DNA of 64,000 nt. It comes from Rhodococcus qingshengii JCM 15477 (GTDB lineage Bacteria > Actinomycetota > Actinomycetes > Mycobacteriales > Mycobacteriaceae). Under the pieces are notes generated by a model. It had not been told where the DNA came from. It was given only the letters and a program-made list of their open reading frames with translations, and made no database searches. Shown here in pieces: positions 52,476 to 61,042 of the stretch. The stretch lies in the NCBI RefSeq assembly GCF_023221595.1, contig NZ_CP096563.1, forward strand, positions 4,769,001-4,833,000, written 5' to 3'. The translations under genes were made by a program, and so were the position numbers. The stretch's first letter is position 1, and every line of letters starts with the position of its first letter.

Positions 52476-53438
52476 ATGACGATGCCTCACTCCACGGCAA
52501 CTCCCCCGAAGAACATGTCTTTGATCCCGGGTGGGACGTACTGGATGGGCTCCGAAGACTTCTATCCGGAAGAACGCCCAGTTCACCAGGTCACAGTCGA
52601 CGGATTCTGGATGGACACGACGGCGGTGACGGTCGCCGAGTTCCGACGCTTCGTGAAGGCAACCGGCCACGTCACCACTGCTGAAATCGCCCCGGATGCC
52701 GCCGACTATCCCGACGCCGATCCAGCCCTCCTCGTCCCGGGATCGTTGGTCTTCAATTCGCCACCCGGCCCGGTTTCACTTGACGACTACACCCAGTGGT
52801 GGTCGTTCACTCCCGGCGCCGATTGGCGCCATCCCGAGGGCGCCGACAGCAACATCGGGGGACGTGAACGGCACCCCGTCACCCACGTGTCGTACTTCGA
52901 CGCCCAGGCCTATGCCGCGTGGGCCGGCAAGGAACTCCCGACCGAGGCCGAGTGGGAGTTTGCCGCCCGCGGTGGACTCGATCGCCAGGCGTACGTGTGG
53001 GGCGATCACGACTCTCCGGGCGGGCGGCCCGGTGGCAACGTGTGGCAGGGCCAGTTCCCCTGGGAGAATCTGCTCGAGGACGGTTACGAGCGCACCGCTC
53101 CGGTCGGAAAGTTCCGGCCCAACGGCTACGGACTGTTCGACATGGCCGGGAACGTGTGGGAATGGACGGCCGATCACTACACGTCCGACCACGCCCACAG
53201 TTCCAAGAACGTCGCGCCGGCCTCGTCGTGCTGCATTCCTCGTAATCCCCGAGCGGAGTTCGCCACGGAGGCGTTGGTGGGCGAACCCTACGCACGACGG
53301 GTGATCAAAGGCGGCTCACATCTGTGTGCACCGAACTACTGCTTGCGATACCGCCCCGCCGCGCGGCAGGGCGAATCCGAGGAGTCCTCGACCTGCCACG
53401 TCGGCTTCCGGTGCATCATCCGCATTCCGCAGGAGTAG
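52476..53438 (+). CDS. Formylglycine-generating enzyme (sulfatase activator)
   Basis: This 320-residue FGE-sulfatase domain protein converts the active-site Cys of sulfatases to formylglycine. It begins MSLIPGGTYWMGSEDFYPEE and has HPVTHVSYFDAQAYAAWAGK, LPTEAEWEFAARGG, NGYGLFDMAGNVWEWTADHY and the catalytic pair Cys284 and Cys289 in KGGSHLCAPNYCLRYRPAAR, as in human SUMF1 and bacterial FGE. The ATG at 52476 fits the family start. Its obvious client is the Cys-type sulfatase encoded at 55267, which has the CxPxR motif. It is convergent with the TauD gene with one base between stops. Confidence 0.95.
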   Translation: MTMPHSTATPPKNMSLIPGGTYWMGSEDFYPEERPVHQVTVDGFWMDTTAVTVAEFRRFVKATGHVTTAEIAPDAADYPDADPALLVPGSLVFNSPPGPVSLDDYTQWWSFTPGADWRHPEGADSNIGGRERHPVTHVSYFDAQAYAAWAGKELPTEAEWEFAARGGLDRQAYVWGDHDSPGGRPGGNVWQGQFPWENLLEDGYERTAPVGKFRPNGYGLFDMAGNVWEWTADHYTSDHAHSSKNVAPASSCCIPRNPRAEFATEALVGEPYARRVIKGGSHLCAPNYCLRYRPAARQGESEESSTCHVGFRCIIRIPQE

Positions 53439-53439
53439 A

Positions 53440-54357
53440 TCAGAAGGGCACGTCCCCCAGGATGGCCACCCGCTCCATGACGCGACGATGCGGGAAGTAG
53501 TCGCTCGCAGCGTAGTGCTGGGTGGCCCGGTTGTCCCAGAAGGCAATGGAATTCGGCGCCCACTTGAAGCGGCACTGAAAGTCCGGGACCTTGACCTGCG
53601 CGAACAATAGGTTGAGCAGATCGTTGCCTTCGACAGGATCCATATCCGGAATGTGGGTGGTGAAGAGGCTGTTGACGAACAGAGTTTTACGCCCGGTCTC
53701 CGGATGCTTACGCACCATCGGATGCAGAACCGGCGGGTACTGCTCCTTCATCTGCTCCAACTTCTCCGGGCTCATGCCGCGTCCGAAGGACGGTACAAAA
53801 TCGTGGATGGCGTCCTTGCCGTCGATCAAGTCCTTGATCTCGTCGGGGAGGCAGTCGAAGGCGTTACCCATATCGGCCCAGAGCGTGTCACCACCGGCAG
53901 GCGGTACGTCGATCGCCCGAAGTACTGAACCGAGCGGCGGCGTCTTCGTCCAGGTGACGTCGACGTGCCAGATGTTCTCCGTTCCTGGACTGTCCTCTCC
54001 GCGTTCGAATCTGACGACTGCCGGGACCTCTCCCTGCGGGAGAAGTGGATGAACCTCGAGTTCACCCCAATGGGCCGCGAAGTCACGATGATTCACGCTC
54101 GAAATCGGCTGGTCCCGAAAGAACACGACCTTCCATTCGAGGAGGGCCCGACGCACGTCCTCGATCTGCTCCTCCGACGGATCATGCAGGTCGATGTCGC
54201 TGATCTCGGCACCGATGAACGGTGTGACGGGTGTCAGAGTGAACCGCTCGTACGGCCTCGATTCAACGCCTTCCGGGTTTCGCCTCATTCCGCGTGGTCC
54301 GAATTCGATTGTGTGATTGCCGATTTGGACTGTTCGCGAGGATGTAAGGGTAGCCAT
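53440..54357 (-). CDS. TauD/AtsK-type Fe(II)/2-oxoglutarate dioxygenase
   Basis: This 305-residue enzyme uses 2-oxoglutarate and O2 to release sulfite or sulfate from alkyl-sulfonates or -sulfates. His131 and Asp133 (WHVDVTW) and a distal His in TQHYAASDYFPH form the metal triad, and Arg in HRRVMERV binds 2-oxoglutarate. VFFRDQPISSVNHRDFAAHW is a family hallmark. The ATG at 54357 has GGACGGAG upstream. It is 35 bases downstream of the TetR gene on the same strand, so regulator and enzyme form an operon. The presence of FGE and a sulfatase nearby supports a sulfur-scavenging role. Confidence 0.88.
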   Translation of the reverse strand: MATLTSSRTVQIGNHTIEFGPRGMRRNPEGVESRPYERFTLTPVTPFIGAEISDIDLHDPSEEQIEDVRRALLEWKVVFFRDQPISSVNHRDFAAHWGELEVHPLLPQGEVPAVVRFERGEDSPGTENIWHVDVTWTKTPPLGSVLRAIDVPPAGGDTLWADMGNAFDCLPDEIKDLIDGKDAIHDFVPSFGRGMSPEKLEQMKEQYPPVLHPMVRKHPETGRKTLFVNSLFTTHIPDMDPVEGNDLLNLLFAQVKVPDFQCRFKWAPNSIAFWDNRATQHYAASDYFPHRRVMERVAILGDVPF

Positions 54358-54392
54358 CGAATGACTCCGTCCTGTCGTGTCGTGTCGCGGGG

Positions 54393-55061
54393 TCACACGT
54401 CAGTCGACGCGTGCACCCGCTTTGCTCGTGTACGTTTGTGTGCGCTTTGGGGCGCGGTCAGTGCTCCTACCGCGAGATCGACCAGATGATCCACTGTCGT
54501 ATCGAAATCTGCCTGCACAACCGGGTTTTCGTCTTCGCGGCGCTGCTCGAAGATTGCCAGAGCGGAGACGCTCATGTTGAACGTCAGATCGATCCGTTCG
54601 ACGGCGACGCGGCGAGATAGATGCGGCAACGCCCGCGTCAACCTGACGACAACTTCGTTGATCCCCTCGCTGACCTCGCGGAACTCAGCACTCTGCGTAT
54701 CCACCGACGGTGAGATTCGGGCAATGAACCTCGCATAGTTGGAACCGTCGACCGTCGCCAGAAAATCTGCCAGCGGGTACAGAAAGGCTTCGACCAAAGC
54801 ACGGACCAAGTCGGTCCGCCCACTGGCGTCGATGTCGTCGAGATACGTCAGTCGCGCTGCGTTGATCTGATCCATCCGATGCCGGAATACGGCCAGCACC
54901 AGACCGTCTCGCCCACCGAAGTGATACTGAACTGCAGAGTTGTTGCGCTGCCCGGCCGCAGTCGCCACGTCCCGCATGGACACTTCGTGAATACCTTGCT
55001 CGGCGAACATCCGCTCGGCGACGGCGATCATGGCGTTCTTGGCATCCAACGAGGCAGGCAT
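54393..55061 (-). CDS. TetR-family regulator of the sulfatase/TauD block
   Basis: This 222-residue TetR protein has an HTH at about 24-52 (GIHEVSMRDVATAAGQRNNS followed by AVQYHFGGRDGL) and a helical ligand domain. It is co-directional with tauD, 35 bases upstream, and divergent from the sulfatase gene. Two matching dyads TAAG-N7-CTTA lie just upstream of its own start (55072-55090) and upstream of the sulfatase (55213-55233), fitting auto- and cross-repression. The inducer is unknown; a sulfate ester or sulfonate is plausible. Confidence 0.9.
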   Translation of the reverse strand: MPASLDAKNAMIAVAERMFAEQGIHEVSMRDVATAAGQRNNSAVQYHFGGRDGLVLAVFRHRMDQINAARLTYLDDIDASGRTDLVRALVEAFLYPLADFLATVDGSNYARFIARISPSVDTQSAEFREVSEGINEVVVRLTRALPHLSRRVAVERIDLTFNMSVSALAIFEQRREDENPVVQADFDTTVDHLVDLAVGALTAPQSAHKRTRAKRVHASTDV

Positions 55062-55071
55062 ACACCGACCA

Positions 55072-55090
55072 TATAAGTCACTGTCTTAAT
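55072..55090. promoter_or_regulatory. TetR-type operator next to its own gene
   Basis: TATAAG (55072-55077), seven spacer bases, then CTTAAT (55085-55090): arms match at five of six positions. It is 11 bases upstream of the TetR start codon and shares arm and spacer design with the site at 55213-55233. Confidence 0.65.
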
Positions 55091-55212
55091 TCCGCAAGCC
55101 CCATCCCCTGTGCGCGGTTAGGGAGTGCAGGGACTCCTTACCCACTCACGGGGGTAGTTGTCCCAGTCAACGAGACATGCGCCGCCAACTGAATTCCGAT
55201 CGATACGCTCCA

Positions 55213-55233
55213 GATTAAGACGACTGCTTAATC
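55213..55233. promoter_or_regulatory. TetR-type operator upstream of the sulfatase
   Basis: GATTAAG (55213-55219) and CTTAATC (55227-55233) are perfect inverted arms with a seven-base spacer. It lies 33 bases before the sulfatase GTG start, where bound repressor would block transcription. Confidence 0.7.
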
Positions 55234-55266
55234 CGCCCGGTTTTGCACACGCCAAGGAGCCTGCTG

Positions 55267-57603
55267 GTGAATCGCCATTCCATTCCGATCATTCCCGAGA
55301 CGCCGAACGTCGCGGCCGCCGTGTACTACCCCGATCAGAATCCCCCGTACACCCGCCCGGAACCGCTTCGCCCGCCGGCCGGGGCCCCGAACGTGCTGCT
55401 GATCATGATCGACGACGTCGGATTCGGCGCACCCTCCGCGTTCGGTGGCCCGTGCCGCACCCCCACCGCCGAGCGTTTGGCCGAAACCGGCGTGAAATAC
55501 AGCCGATTCCACACCACGGCTCTGTGCTCGCCGACGCGTGCCGCCACACTGACCGGGCGCAACCACCACAGTGTCGGTATGGGTGTCATCTCCGAAATGG
55601 CCAACGCGGCACCGGGATACAACGGGACCCGCCCCGCCTCTGCCGCCACGGTCGCACGCGTCCTACAGGGAAACGGCTATGCGACAGGTGCTTTCGGCAA
55701 GATGCACCAGACCCCGACGTGGGAGACCACCGCTGCCGGGCCGTTCGATCGGTGGCCGGTCCGTGAGGGTTTCGACAAGTTCTACGGTTTCCTCGGTGCC
55801 GAGTCCGACCAGTTCACCCCGGTTCTCTACGAGGACTTCACGATGGTCGACTTACCCAAGACACCACAGGAGGGTTACCACCTGTCAGAGGATCTCGTCG
55901 ACCACGCGATCGAATGGATCGAGGGCGTCAACACGATGGACCCCGACAAGCCGTGGTTCTGCTATCTCCCCTTCGGCGCGTGCCACGCTCCACTCCAGGT
56001 TCCGGACCGATACCTGAACAAGTACGTCGGCGAATTCGATCACGGGTGGGATCGCCAACGCGAGATCACCCTCCAAAAGCAGAAGGAACTGGGCGTCGTC
56101 GCTCCTGATACCGAATTGGCCCCGTGGGCTCCAGGGCTCCCACACTGGGACGAACTCGACGACGACCAGAAGAAGGTCTCGGCCCGTTTGATGGAGTTGT
56201 ACGCGGCGTTTCTCGAGCACACCGACGACGAGGTAGGCAGGCTCGTCGACCGGTTGCAGGACATGGATGTACTCGACAACACTCTGGTGCTCTACATGAT
56301 GGGTGACAACGGCGCTTCCGCGGAAGGCGGAATGGAGGGCTCGTTCAACTACCTCGCCGGCCTCAACGGTTACAAGAGTGCGACATCCGACGTACTGGCG
56401 CGCTACGACGAATTGGGGACCGAAACCAGCTACCCGCACTATCCGGCGTCGTGGGCTCTGGCTCTCGACACCCCTTACCAGTGGGCCAAGCAGGTTGCGT
56501 CCCATTACGGCGGTACCCGAAACGGTCTGATCACCCACTGGCCCAAGGGGATCGACAAGCCAGGAATCAGGGAGCAGTGGCATCACTGCGTCGACATCAC
56601 GCCGACAATCCTGGAAGCTGCCGGTATTCCGGCACCGACCAGCGTCGACGGGGTCACCCAGAAACCGTTGGAAGGCGTGGCGATGAACTACACCTTCGCC
56701 GAGCCCGATGCCGAAGAGCGCCACACCACACAGTATTTCGAGATCTTCGGCAACCGCGGAGTCTACGATTACGGTTGGACCGCAGTCACGGCCCACCGCG
56801 CACCCTGGCTGATGGCCACTCACGGCCTCGAGCTCACACCGATGAGCGAGGACCGTTGGGAGCTGTACGACACCTCGGTCGACTGGTCGCAGGCCCGCGA
56901 TCTCGCGGACGAGCATCCCGAGATCCTCGCCCGGCTCAAGGAAAAGTTCCTCGTCGAGGCGGCCAAATATCAGGTGCTGCCGCTGGACGACAGAACGGTC
57001 GGTCGCCACGCCACCGCGGAATCACGACCCCCGCATCCGATGATGGGCCGCAAGACCCTCACGCTGTACCCACACATGAACGGTCTGGTCGAGAAAGCCG
57101 CGCCGACGTTCTTCAACCGCTCGTACACGCTGACCGCAAGTCTGGGTAGCGTCGCCGACGGCATGCTGGTCAGCCTCGGTGGCCGGTTCGGCGGATTCGC
57201 TTTGTACATACTCGATTCCGTCCCCGTCTACTGCTACAACTTCAGCGGCGGTGGTCGGACCTTCGTGCGTGGGCGCAACCCGCTGGCACCCAATGCACGC
57301 GAGGTGTCCGTCCACTTCGAGTACGACGGCGGCGGAATCGGCAAGGGTGGAACCGCAACCCTGAGCGTCGACGACGAGGTGGTCTCCGAAGGCCGGATCG
57401 AGAAGACCACTCGGGCGATCTTCAGCATGAACGAACAGCTCGACGTCGGCATCAACCGGGGAAGCCCGGTCGCGGAAGAGTTCGCGGACAAGGGCACGTT
57501 CCGCTACGGCGGCAAACTCCACAGCGTGACCGTCGACTTACGATCCACCCGAGATGTGGTGTCCGCAGAGGAACGGGAGAAAATCTCACTCGCCGTGCAC
57601 TGA
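55267..57603 (+). CDS. Cys-type arylsulfatase (AtsA-like)
   Basis: This 778-residue type I sulfatase hydrolyses sulfate esters. The metal site begins LLIMIDDVGFG (Asp49-Asp50), and the formylglycine motif is CSPTRAATLTGR with Cys87 as the residue modified by FGE. HYGGTRNGLITHWPKGI and YTFAEPDAEERHTTQYFEIF follow, and a C-terminal domain of about 200 residues completes the roughly 780-residue mycobacterial AtsA-type architecture. No signal peptide is visible, so it is probably cytoplasmic. GTG at 55267 has AAGGAG at good spacing; a TTG at 55243 is the frame limit. A TetR operator lies just upstream. It ends at a bidirectional hairpin. Confidence 0.93.
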   Translation: MNRHSIPIIPETPNVAAAVYYPDQNPPYTRPEPLRPPAGAPNVLLIMIDDVGFGAPSAFGGPCRTPTAERLAETGVKYSRFHTTALCSPTRAATLTGRNHHSVGMGVISEMANAAPGYNGTRPASAATVARVLQGNGYATGAFGKMHQTPTWETTAAGPFDRWPVREGFDKFYGFLGAESDQFTPVLYEDFTMVDLPKTPQEGYHLSEDLVDHAIEWIEGVNTMDPDKPWFCYLPFGACHAPLQVPDRYLNKYVGEFDHGWDRQREITLQKQKELGVVAPDTELAPWAPGLPHWDELDDDQKKVSARLMELYAAFLEHTDDEVGRLVDRLQDMDVLDNTLVLYMMGDNGASAEGGMEGSFNYLAGLNGYKSATSDVLARYDELGTETSYPHYPASWALALDTPYQWAKQVASHYGGTRNGLITHWPKGIDKPGIREQWHHCVDITPTILEAAGIPAPTSVDGVTQKPLEGVAMNYTFAEPDAEERHTTQYFEIFGNRGVYDYGWTAVTAHRAPWLMATHGLELTPMSEDRWELYDTSVDWSQARDLADEHPEILARLKEKFLVEAAKYQVLPLDDRTVGRHATAESRPPHPMMGRKTLTLYPHMNGLVEKAAPTFFNRSYTLTASLGSVADGMLVSLGGRFGGFALYILDSVPVYCYNFSGGGRTFVRGRNPLAPNAREVSVHFEYDGGGIGKGGTATLSVDDEVVSEGRIEKTTRAIFSMNEQLDVGINRGSPVAEEFADKGTFRYGGKLHSVTVDLRSTRDVVSAEEREKISLAVH

Positions 57604-57622
57604 TCGACCAGGCGACGCTCGC

Positions 57623-57668
57623 CGATTGTGCAGCCGCGCGCGATATCTGCCGTGCGGCTGCACAATCG
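57623..57668. terminator. Bidirectional hairpin between sulfatase and DUF4173 genes
   Basis: CGATTGTGCAGCCGC (57623-57637) pairs perfectly with GCGGCTGCACAATCG (57654-57668), loop 16 bases. It lies 19 bases after the sulfatase stop and 8 bases from the convergent gene's stop. Confidence 0.85.
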
Positions 57669-57676
57669 CCCTGCGT

Positions 57677-59179
57677 CTATCCGACCGTGTACATCTGCAG
57701 GCACGGCCCCACCGGGCGAGCTTCCAGGATGTCGCGGGCCTTCTCCCGCGCTGCGTTGAACTCCCAGGGCGCAGTGGTGCCCGGCACTCCGAGTCGATAT
57801 CTGCTCAAGGCACATGAACGCTGCGGTTCCGGTAGACGATCCAAGGCAGGTACCGCGTCGACGGAGAGCCCGCGTAAGTAGGAAACGTCGATGCTCTTGC
57901 CGCCCTCGAACCGTTCCACGTTCTTTTGCGCGATGTACGCGTCGGGGTTGAACACCGCGAAGGCCAGCAGCGCGACGGCCGAAGTGGCGAGAACAGCTGT
58001 GGGCAGCCACTTCCCGGACATCCGAATACCTGCGACGAGCAACAACACGAACACGAAGCCAAGAAGCAGCTCGGTCGCGAAGACGCTGACCCGGAGCACC
58101 GTGAAACCGTACTGATTCTCGTACAACCACATCCGGTGCACAGCGGACGCCACGATCACCAGGCTGAAAACACACAGGGCACCCAGCAGTCCGCGGGCAA
58201 GACGCCTCGATCCAGCGTCGCGGCGGTCGATGTACCGCACTGCGACGGCGATGACGAGCAGCGTCAGCACGGTAACCGCCATGAGCTGCCAGAAACCCTC
58301 ACGCGCATAGTCCGCATAGGTCAGTCCATCGGTCACCTGTACGTGCTCGTCTCCCCCGAACAGCGTCTTCGTCTGTACTGCAACAAAACCGAGGAACAGC
58401 ACGTTGAGTACTCCGAGCGGGACCGCCCACTCCCACATCGGCAACGGCGTCGCCTGCGCAGGTGCAAACGCGTCCACCGTCGGCGTTCTGCGGCGCAGAT
58501 ACACCGCAACCAGCGTGCCGAACGCCATCACGACGCCGGCAAAGATCCGTGCTCCCGGGTTCGACACCGAGATGGCAGGAGCGAAGCCGCCGAAGATCTT
58601 CGCGAACTCCGGATCCGCACTCACGAACAAAGATCCGAAAATCAGCAGGAGAAGAATCGATACTGCGCTTACGACGACAACTCGCGCCGCCGGCACCCGC
58701 GGAGCAGAGCGGGTAGCAAGTTTTCGACGACGAACGAAGTTGACCGTCCGGTGGGGTGCCCGCCAGGGAGCGACCGTTCCCAGAAGTATTCCGGTCCACG
58801 TCCGCCCGCCGATCAGAGTCCACGTGAACAGAACCCACGCAGCTACGACGCAGAGGAACACCAACCACTCCGCACCGCGAACGGCGGCAACACCCAGCAG
58901 TGCGAGCATCCCGATGGCGGCGACCCACTGCGTCACGGTCATCCGCGGCGTCGTCAGAATCCCGAAGACGATCACCACACTGGCACCCACGATCACGTAC
59001 GCGATACTCGCGAACCCTGGGTCGAGGATCAGGGCCGCAAGCACCCCTACTGCGGCCGCGCCGAGGAGCATCGAGCGGGTGGCCATCGACGTGCGATCGG
59101 GACGCCAGAACCGGCTGGAACGCTTGGGTTTTACGGCCGGCATCGGCGGTTTCGGTGGAATTACTATCGGAGCGCTCAT
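57677..59179 (-). CDS. DUF4173/DUF4153 multispanning membrane protein
   Basis: This 500-residue integral membrane protein has about twelve hydrophobic segments and a proline-rich cytoplasmic N-terminus. It carries the DUF4173 hallmarks LLLIFGSLFVSADPEFAKIF, a central QTKTLFGGDEHV, LTYADYAREGFWQLMAVTVL and VFNPDAYIAQKNVERFEGGK. The function of the family is unknown; it is often next to two-component systems. The ATG at 59179 has AGGAGAT upstream. It is downstream of the OmpR/HK pair on the same strand, 108 bases after the kinase. Confidence 0.88.
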   Translation of the reverse strand: MSAPIVIPPKPPMPAVKPKRSSRFWRPDRTSMATRSMLLGAAAVGVLAALILDPGFASIAYVIVGASVVIVFGILTTPRMTVTQWVAAIGMLALLGVAAVRGAEWLVFLCVVAAWVLFTWTLIGGRTWTGILLGTVAPWRAPHRTVNFVRRRKLATRSAPRVPAARVVVVSAVSILLLLIFGSLFVSADPEFAKIFGGFAPAISVSNPGARIFAGVVMAFGTLVAVYLRRRTPTVDAFAPAQATPLPMWEWAVPLGVLNVLFLGFVAVQTKTLFGGDEHVQVTDGLTYADYAREGFWQLMAVTVLTLLVIAVAVRYIDRRDAGSRRLARGLLGALCVFSLVIVASAVHRMWLYENQYGFTVLRVSVFATELLLGFVFVLLLVAGIRMSGKWLPTAVLATSAVALLAFAVFNPDAYIAQKNVERFEGGKSIDVSYLRGLSVDAVPALDRLPEPQRSCALSRYRLGVPGTTAPWEFNAAREKARDILEARPVGPCLQMYTVG

Positions 59180-59287
59180 GTGATCTCCTATGTGTCTGGT
59201 TCAATTTTTCAGGGTCGGAAGTACAGACGAATGCCGATGAAGACATGCGCCATCGCGAGATCTCTCGATCTCGTCAGGGACTTTGAT

Positions 59288-60283
59288 TCAGTTCTGCGGC
59301 AGCACTACTCGAATGCAACAACCCGACGGGGCATCGACGACGGCAATCCTGCCGTCATGTAATTCGACCGCCCACTTCGCGATCGCGAGGCCGAGCCCGG
59401 TACCCCCGTCGGTCGAGCCGCCGCGGATGAAGCGGTCGAACACTCGCTCACGGGCCTGTGGTTCGATGCCGGGGCCGTCGTCGTGGACGTCGAGCACCAA
59501 CTCCCCCGCGCTGCCGGTACGTACTCGGATCACAACTTTGGTGTCGACGTTCCCGTGCTGAACCGCGTTGTCCACCAGGTTGGTCACCACCTGATGGAGG
59601 CGATCCGGATCGGCGACCACGGACAATTGCGGAGGCTTGACGTCTATCTCGATGTCGCCCGCACTCACACTCGACAGCTCACGTAGGAACGGCTCGACCT
59701 CGAAACGGCGGCGTTTCAACGGCATTGCGCCACCCTCGAGTTTCGAGAGATCGAGAAGGTCGGCTACCAGCGCGCCCAGTCGTTCCGTCTGCCGCAGCGC
59801 CGATTTCATCATCGCCGGATCCGGTTCTTCGACACCGTCGACGACGTTCTCGAGCATGGCTTGCAAAGCGGTGATGGGCGTGCGCAGTTCATGGGAGACG
59901 TTGCCGATCAACTCGCGGCGGTACCGGTCGTCGGCCCCGAGGTCCTCGGCCATCCGATTGAACGCATGGGCGAGTTCGCCTACTTCGTCTCTGGAAGTCG
60001 CTCGTACTCGCCGCGAATAGTCGCCGCGCGCCATCGCCTTCGCCGCGGCCGTCATCTCGCGAAGCGGTGACGTCATCCCGTGTGCGAGCACCTGCGTAAC
60101 GCCTAGAGCGACAACCAACGCCGTCAGTAGAGCAAAACGAAACGGTTGTTGCGACGTCAGCCAGAAACCACCCGCGGCGAACACCAGTGCTGCGACAACC
60201 AGGAGGCCGACCTTCACCTTGAAGGACCGCATCGGGTCCAGCGGCCGCGGCCACCGTGCAAAAAGACGGTCGACGACGCTCAT
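59288..60283 (-). CDS. HAMP sensor histidine kinase (intramembrane-sensing layout)
   Basis: This 331-residue kinase has two membrane helices (about 24-42 and 49-68) joined by only about six residues, a HAMP domain (70-122), DHp with His131 in GNVSHELRTPI, and a HATPase domain with VTNLVDNAVQHG, DDGPGIE and GGTGLGLAI. The near-absence of an extracellular loop suggests it senses a signal within or at the membrane. Its ATG overlaps the response regulator's stop (ATGA). Confidence 0.92.
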   Translation of the reverse strand: MSVVDRLFARWPRPLDPMRSFKVKVGLLVVAALVFAAGGFWLTSQQPFRFALLTALVVALGVTQVLAHGMTSPLREMTAAAKAMARGDYSRRVRATSRDEVGELAHAFNRMAEDLGADDRYRRELIGNVSHELRTPITALQAMLENVVDGVEEPDPAMMKSALRQTERLGALVADLLDLSKLEGGAMPLKRRRFEVEPFLRELSSVSAGDIEIDVKPPQLSVVADPDRLHQVVTNLVDNAVQHGNVDTKVVIRVRTGSAGELVLDVHDDGPGIEPQARERVFDRFIRGGSTDGGTGLGLAIAKWAVELHDGRIAVVDAPSGCCIRVVLPQN

Positions 60284-60966
60284 CGCGGCACGTCCCAGGC
60301 GTACCCGACGCCGTGAACGGTCCGGATCACGGAAGGTCCGAGCTTGCGTCGCAGCGCCTTGACGTGGCTGTCGACGGTCCGACTGCCCGCTCCCTCACCC
60401 CAGCCCCAGATCTCCTCGAGCAGCGACTCCCGCGGGATCGCGGCTCGCGGCCGCTCCGCCAGATAGGCGATGAGATCGAATTCGGTGCGAGTCAGGTGAA
60501 CTTCTTGCGCATCACGGCGCACTCGACGTTCGGTCAGGTCGATCACGACGTCACCGAACTCGAGGAGGTCGGCCACCGGGCGAGCAGCGTGCTCCGCGCG
60601 ATCCGCACGCCGAAGCAGAGCCTGCACCCGGGCGACGAGCACACGCATGCTGAACGGCTTGCTCAGATAGTCGTCGGCCCCGACGCCGAGACCGATCAGC
60701 ATGTCCGTTTCATCGGCGCGAGCGGTCAGCATCAGCACAGGCACCGGGCGCACGGCCTGGATGCGGCGGCAGACTTCGAGTCCGTCGAATCCCGGCATCA
60801 TCACGTCGAGTACCACCAGGTCTGCGTCCATCTGCTCGCAGCGGGCCACCGCGCTGGGACCGTCGAACGCCAGCTCGACGTCGTAGCCCTCGGCACGCAG
60901 CCTCGCCGCGATGGACTCGCAGATGCTGACCTCGTCGTCGACCACGAGCACTCTTCGCTGACTCAT
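60280..60966 (-). CDS. OmpR/PhoB-family response regulator
   Basis: This 228-residue regulator has a receiver domain with Asp54 (VVLDVMMPGFDG), Asp10/Asp11 and Lys in YLSKPFSMRVL, and a winged-helix DNA-binding domain (about 130-228) with LTRTEFDLIAYLAERPRAAI and SRTVDSHVKALRRKLG. It is co-transcribed with the downstream HAMP kinase. The ATG at 60966 begins MSQRRVLVVDDE; a longer frame exists but is unsupported. Direct repeats with an 11-base period and a palindrome lie in its promoter, suggesting autoregulation. Confidence 0.93.
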   Translation of the reverse strand: MSQRRVLVVDDEVSICESIAARLRAEGYDVELAFDGPSAVARCEQMDADLVVLDVMMPGFDGLEVCRRIQAVRPVPVLMLTARADETDMLIGLGVGADDYLSKPFSMRVLVARVQALLRRADRAEHAARPVADLLEFGDVVIDLTERRVRRDAQEVHLTRTEFDLIAYLAERPRAAIPRESLLEEIWGWGEGAGSRTVDSHVKALRRKLGPSVIRTVHGVGYAWDVPR

Positions 60967-61011
60967 GGAACTGACTGTATTCGGCCCTCGTGGATGAACC
61001 TGGGAGGACTT

Positions 61012-61042
61012 GTGAAGGTTCTGTGCAGGTTCTAGAACCTGC
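61012..61042. promoter_or_regulatory. OmpR-type tandem direct repeats and adjoining palindrome
   Basis: GTGAAGGTTCT (61012-61022) is followed directly by GTGCAGGTTCT (61023-61033), an 11-base period as expected for two OmpR-family monomers on one DNA face. Overlapping it is an 18-base perfect palindrome GCAGGTTCTAGAACCTGC (61025-61042), which includes the NlpC stop codon. The site is about 50 bases upstream of the response regulator start. Confidence 0.65.

Noticed and set aside
52351..57603. Genomic island inserted at tRNA-Arg, carrying the FGE-sulfatase block.
   Set aside because: I found no integrase and no repeat of the tRNA 3' end downstream, so there is no sign of site-specific integration.
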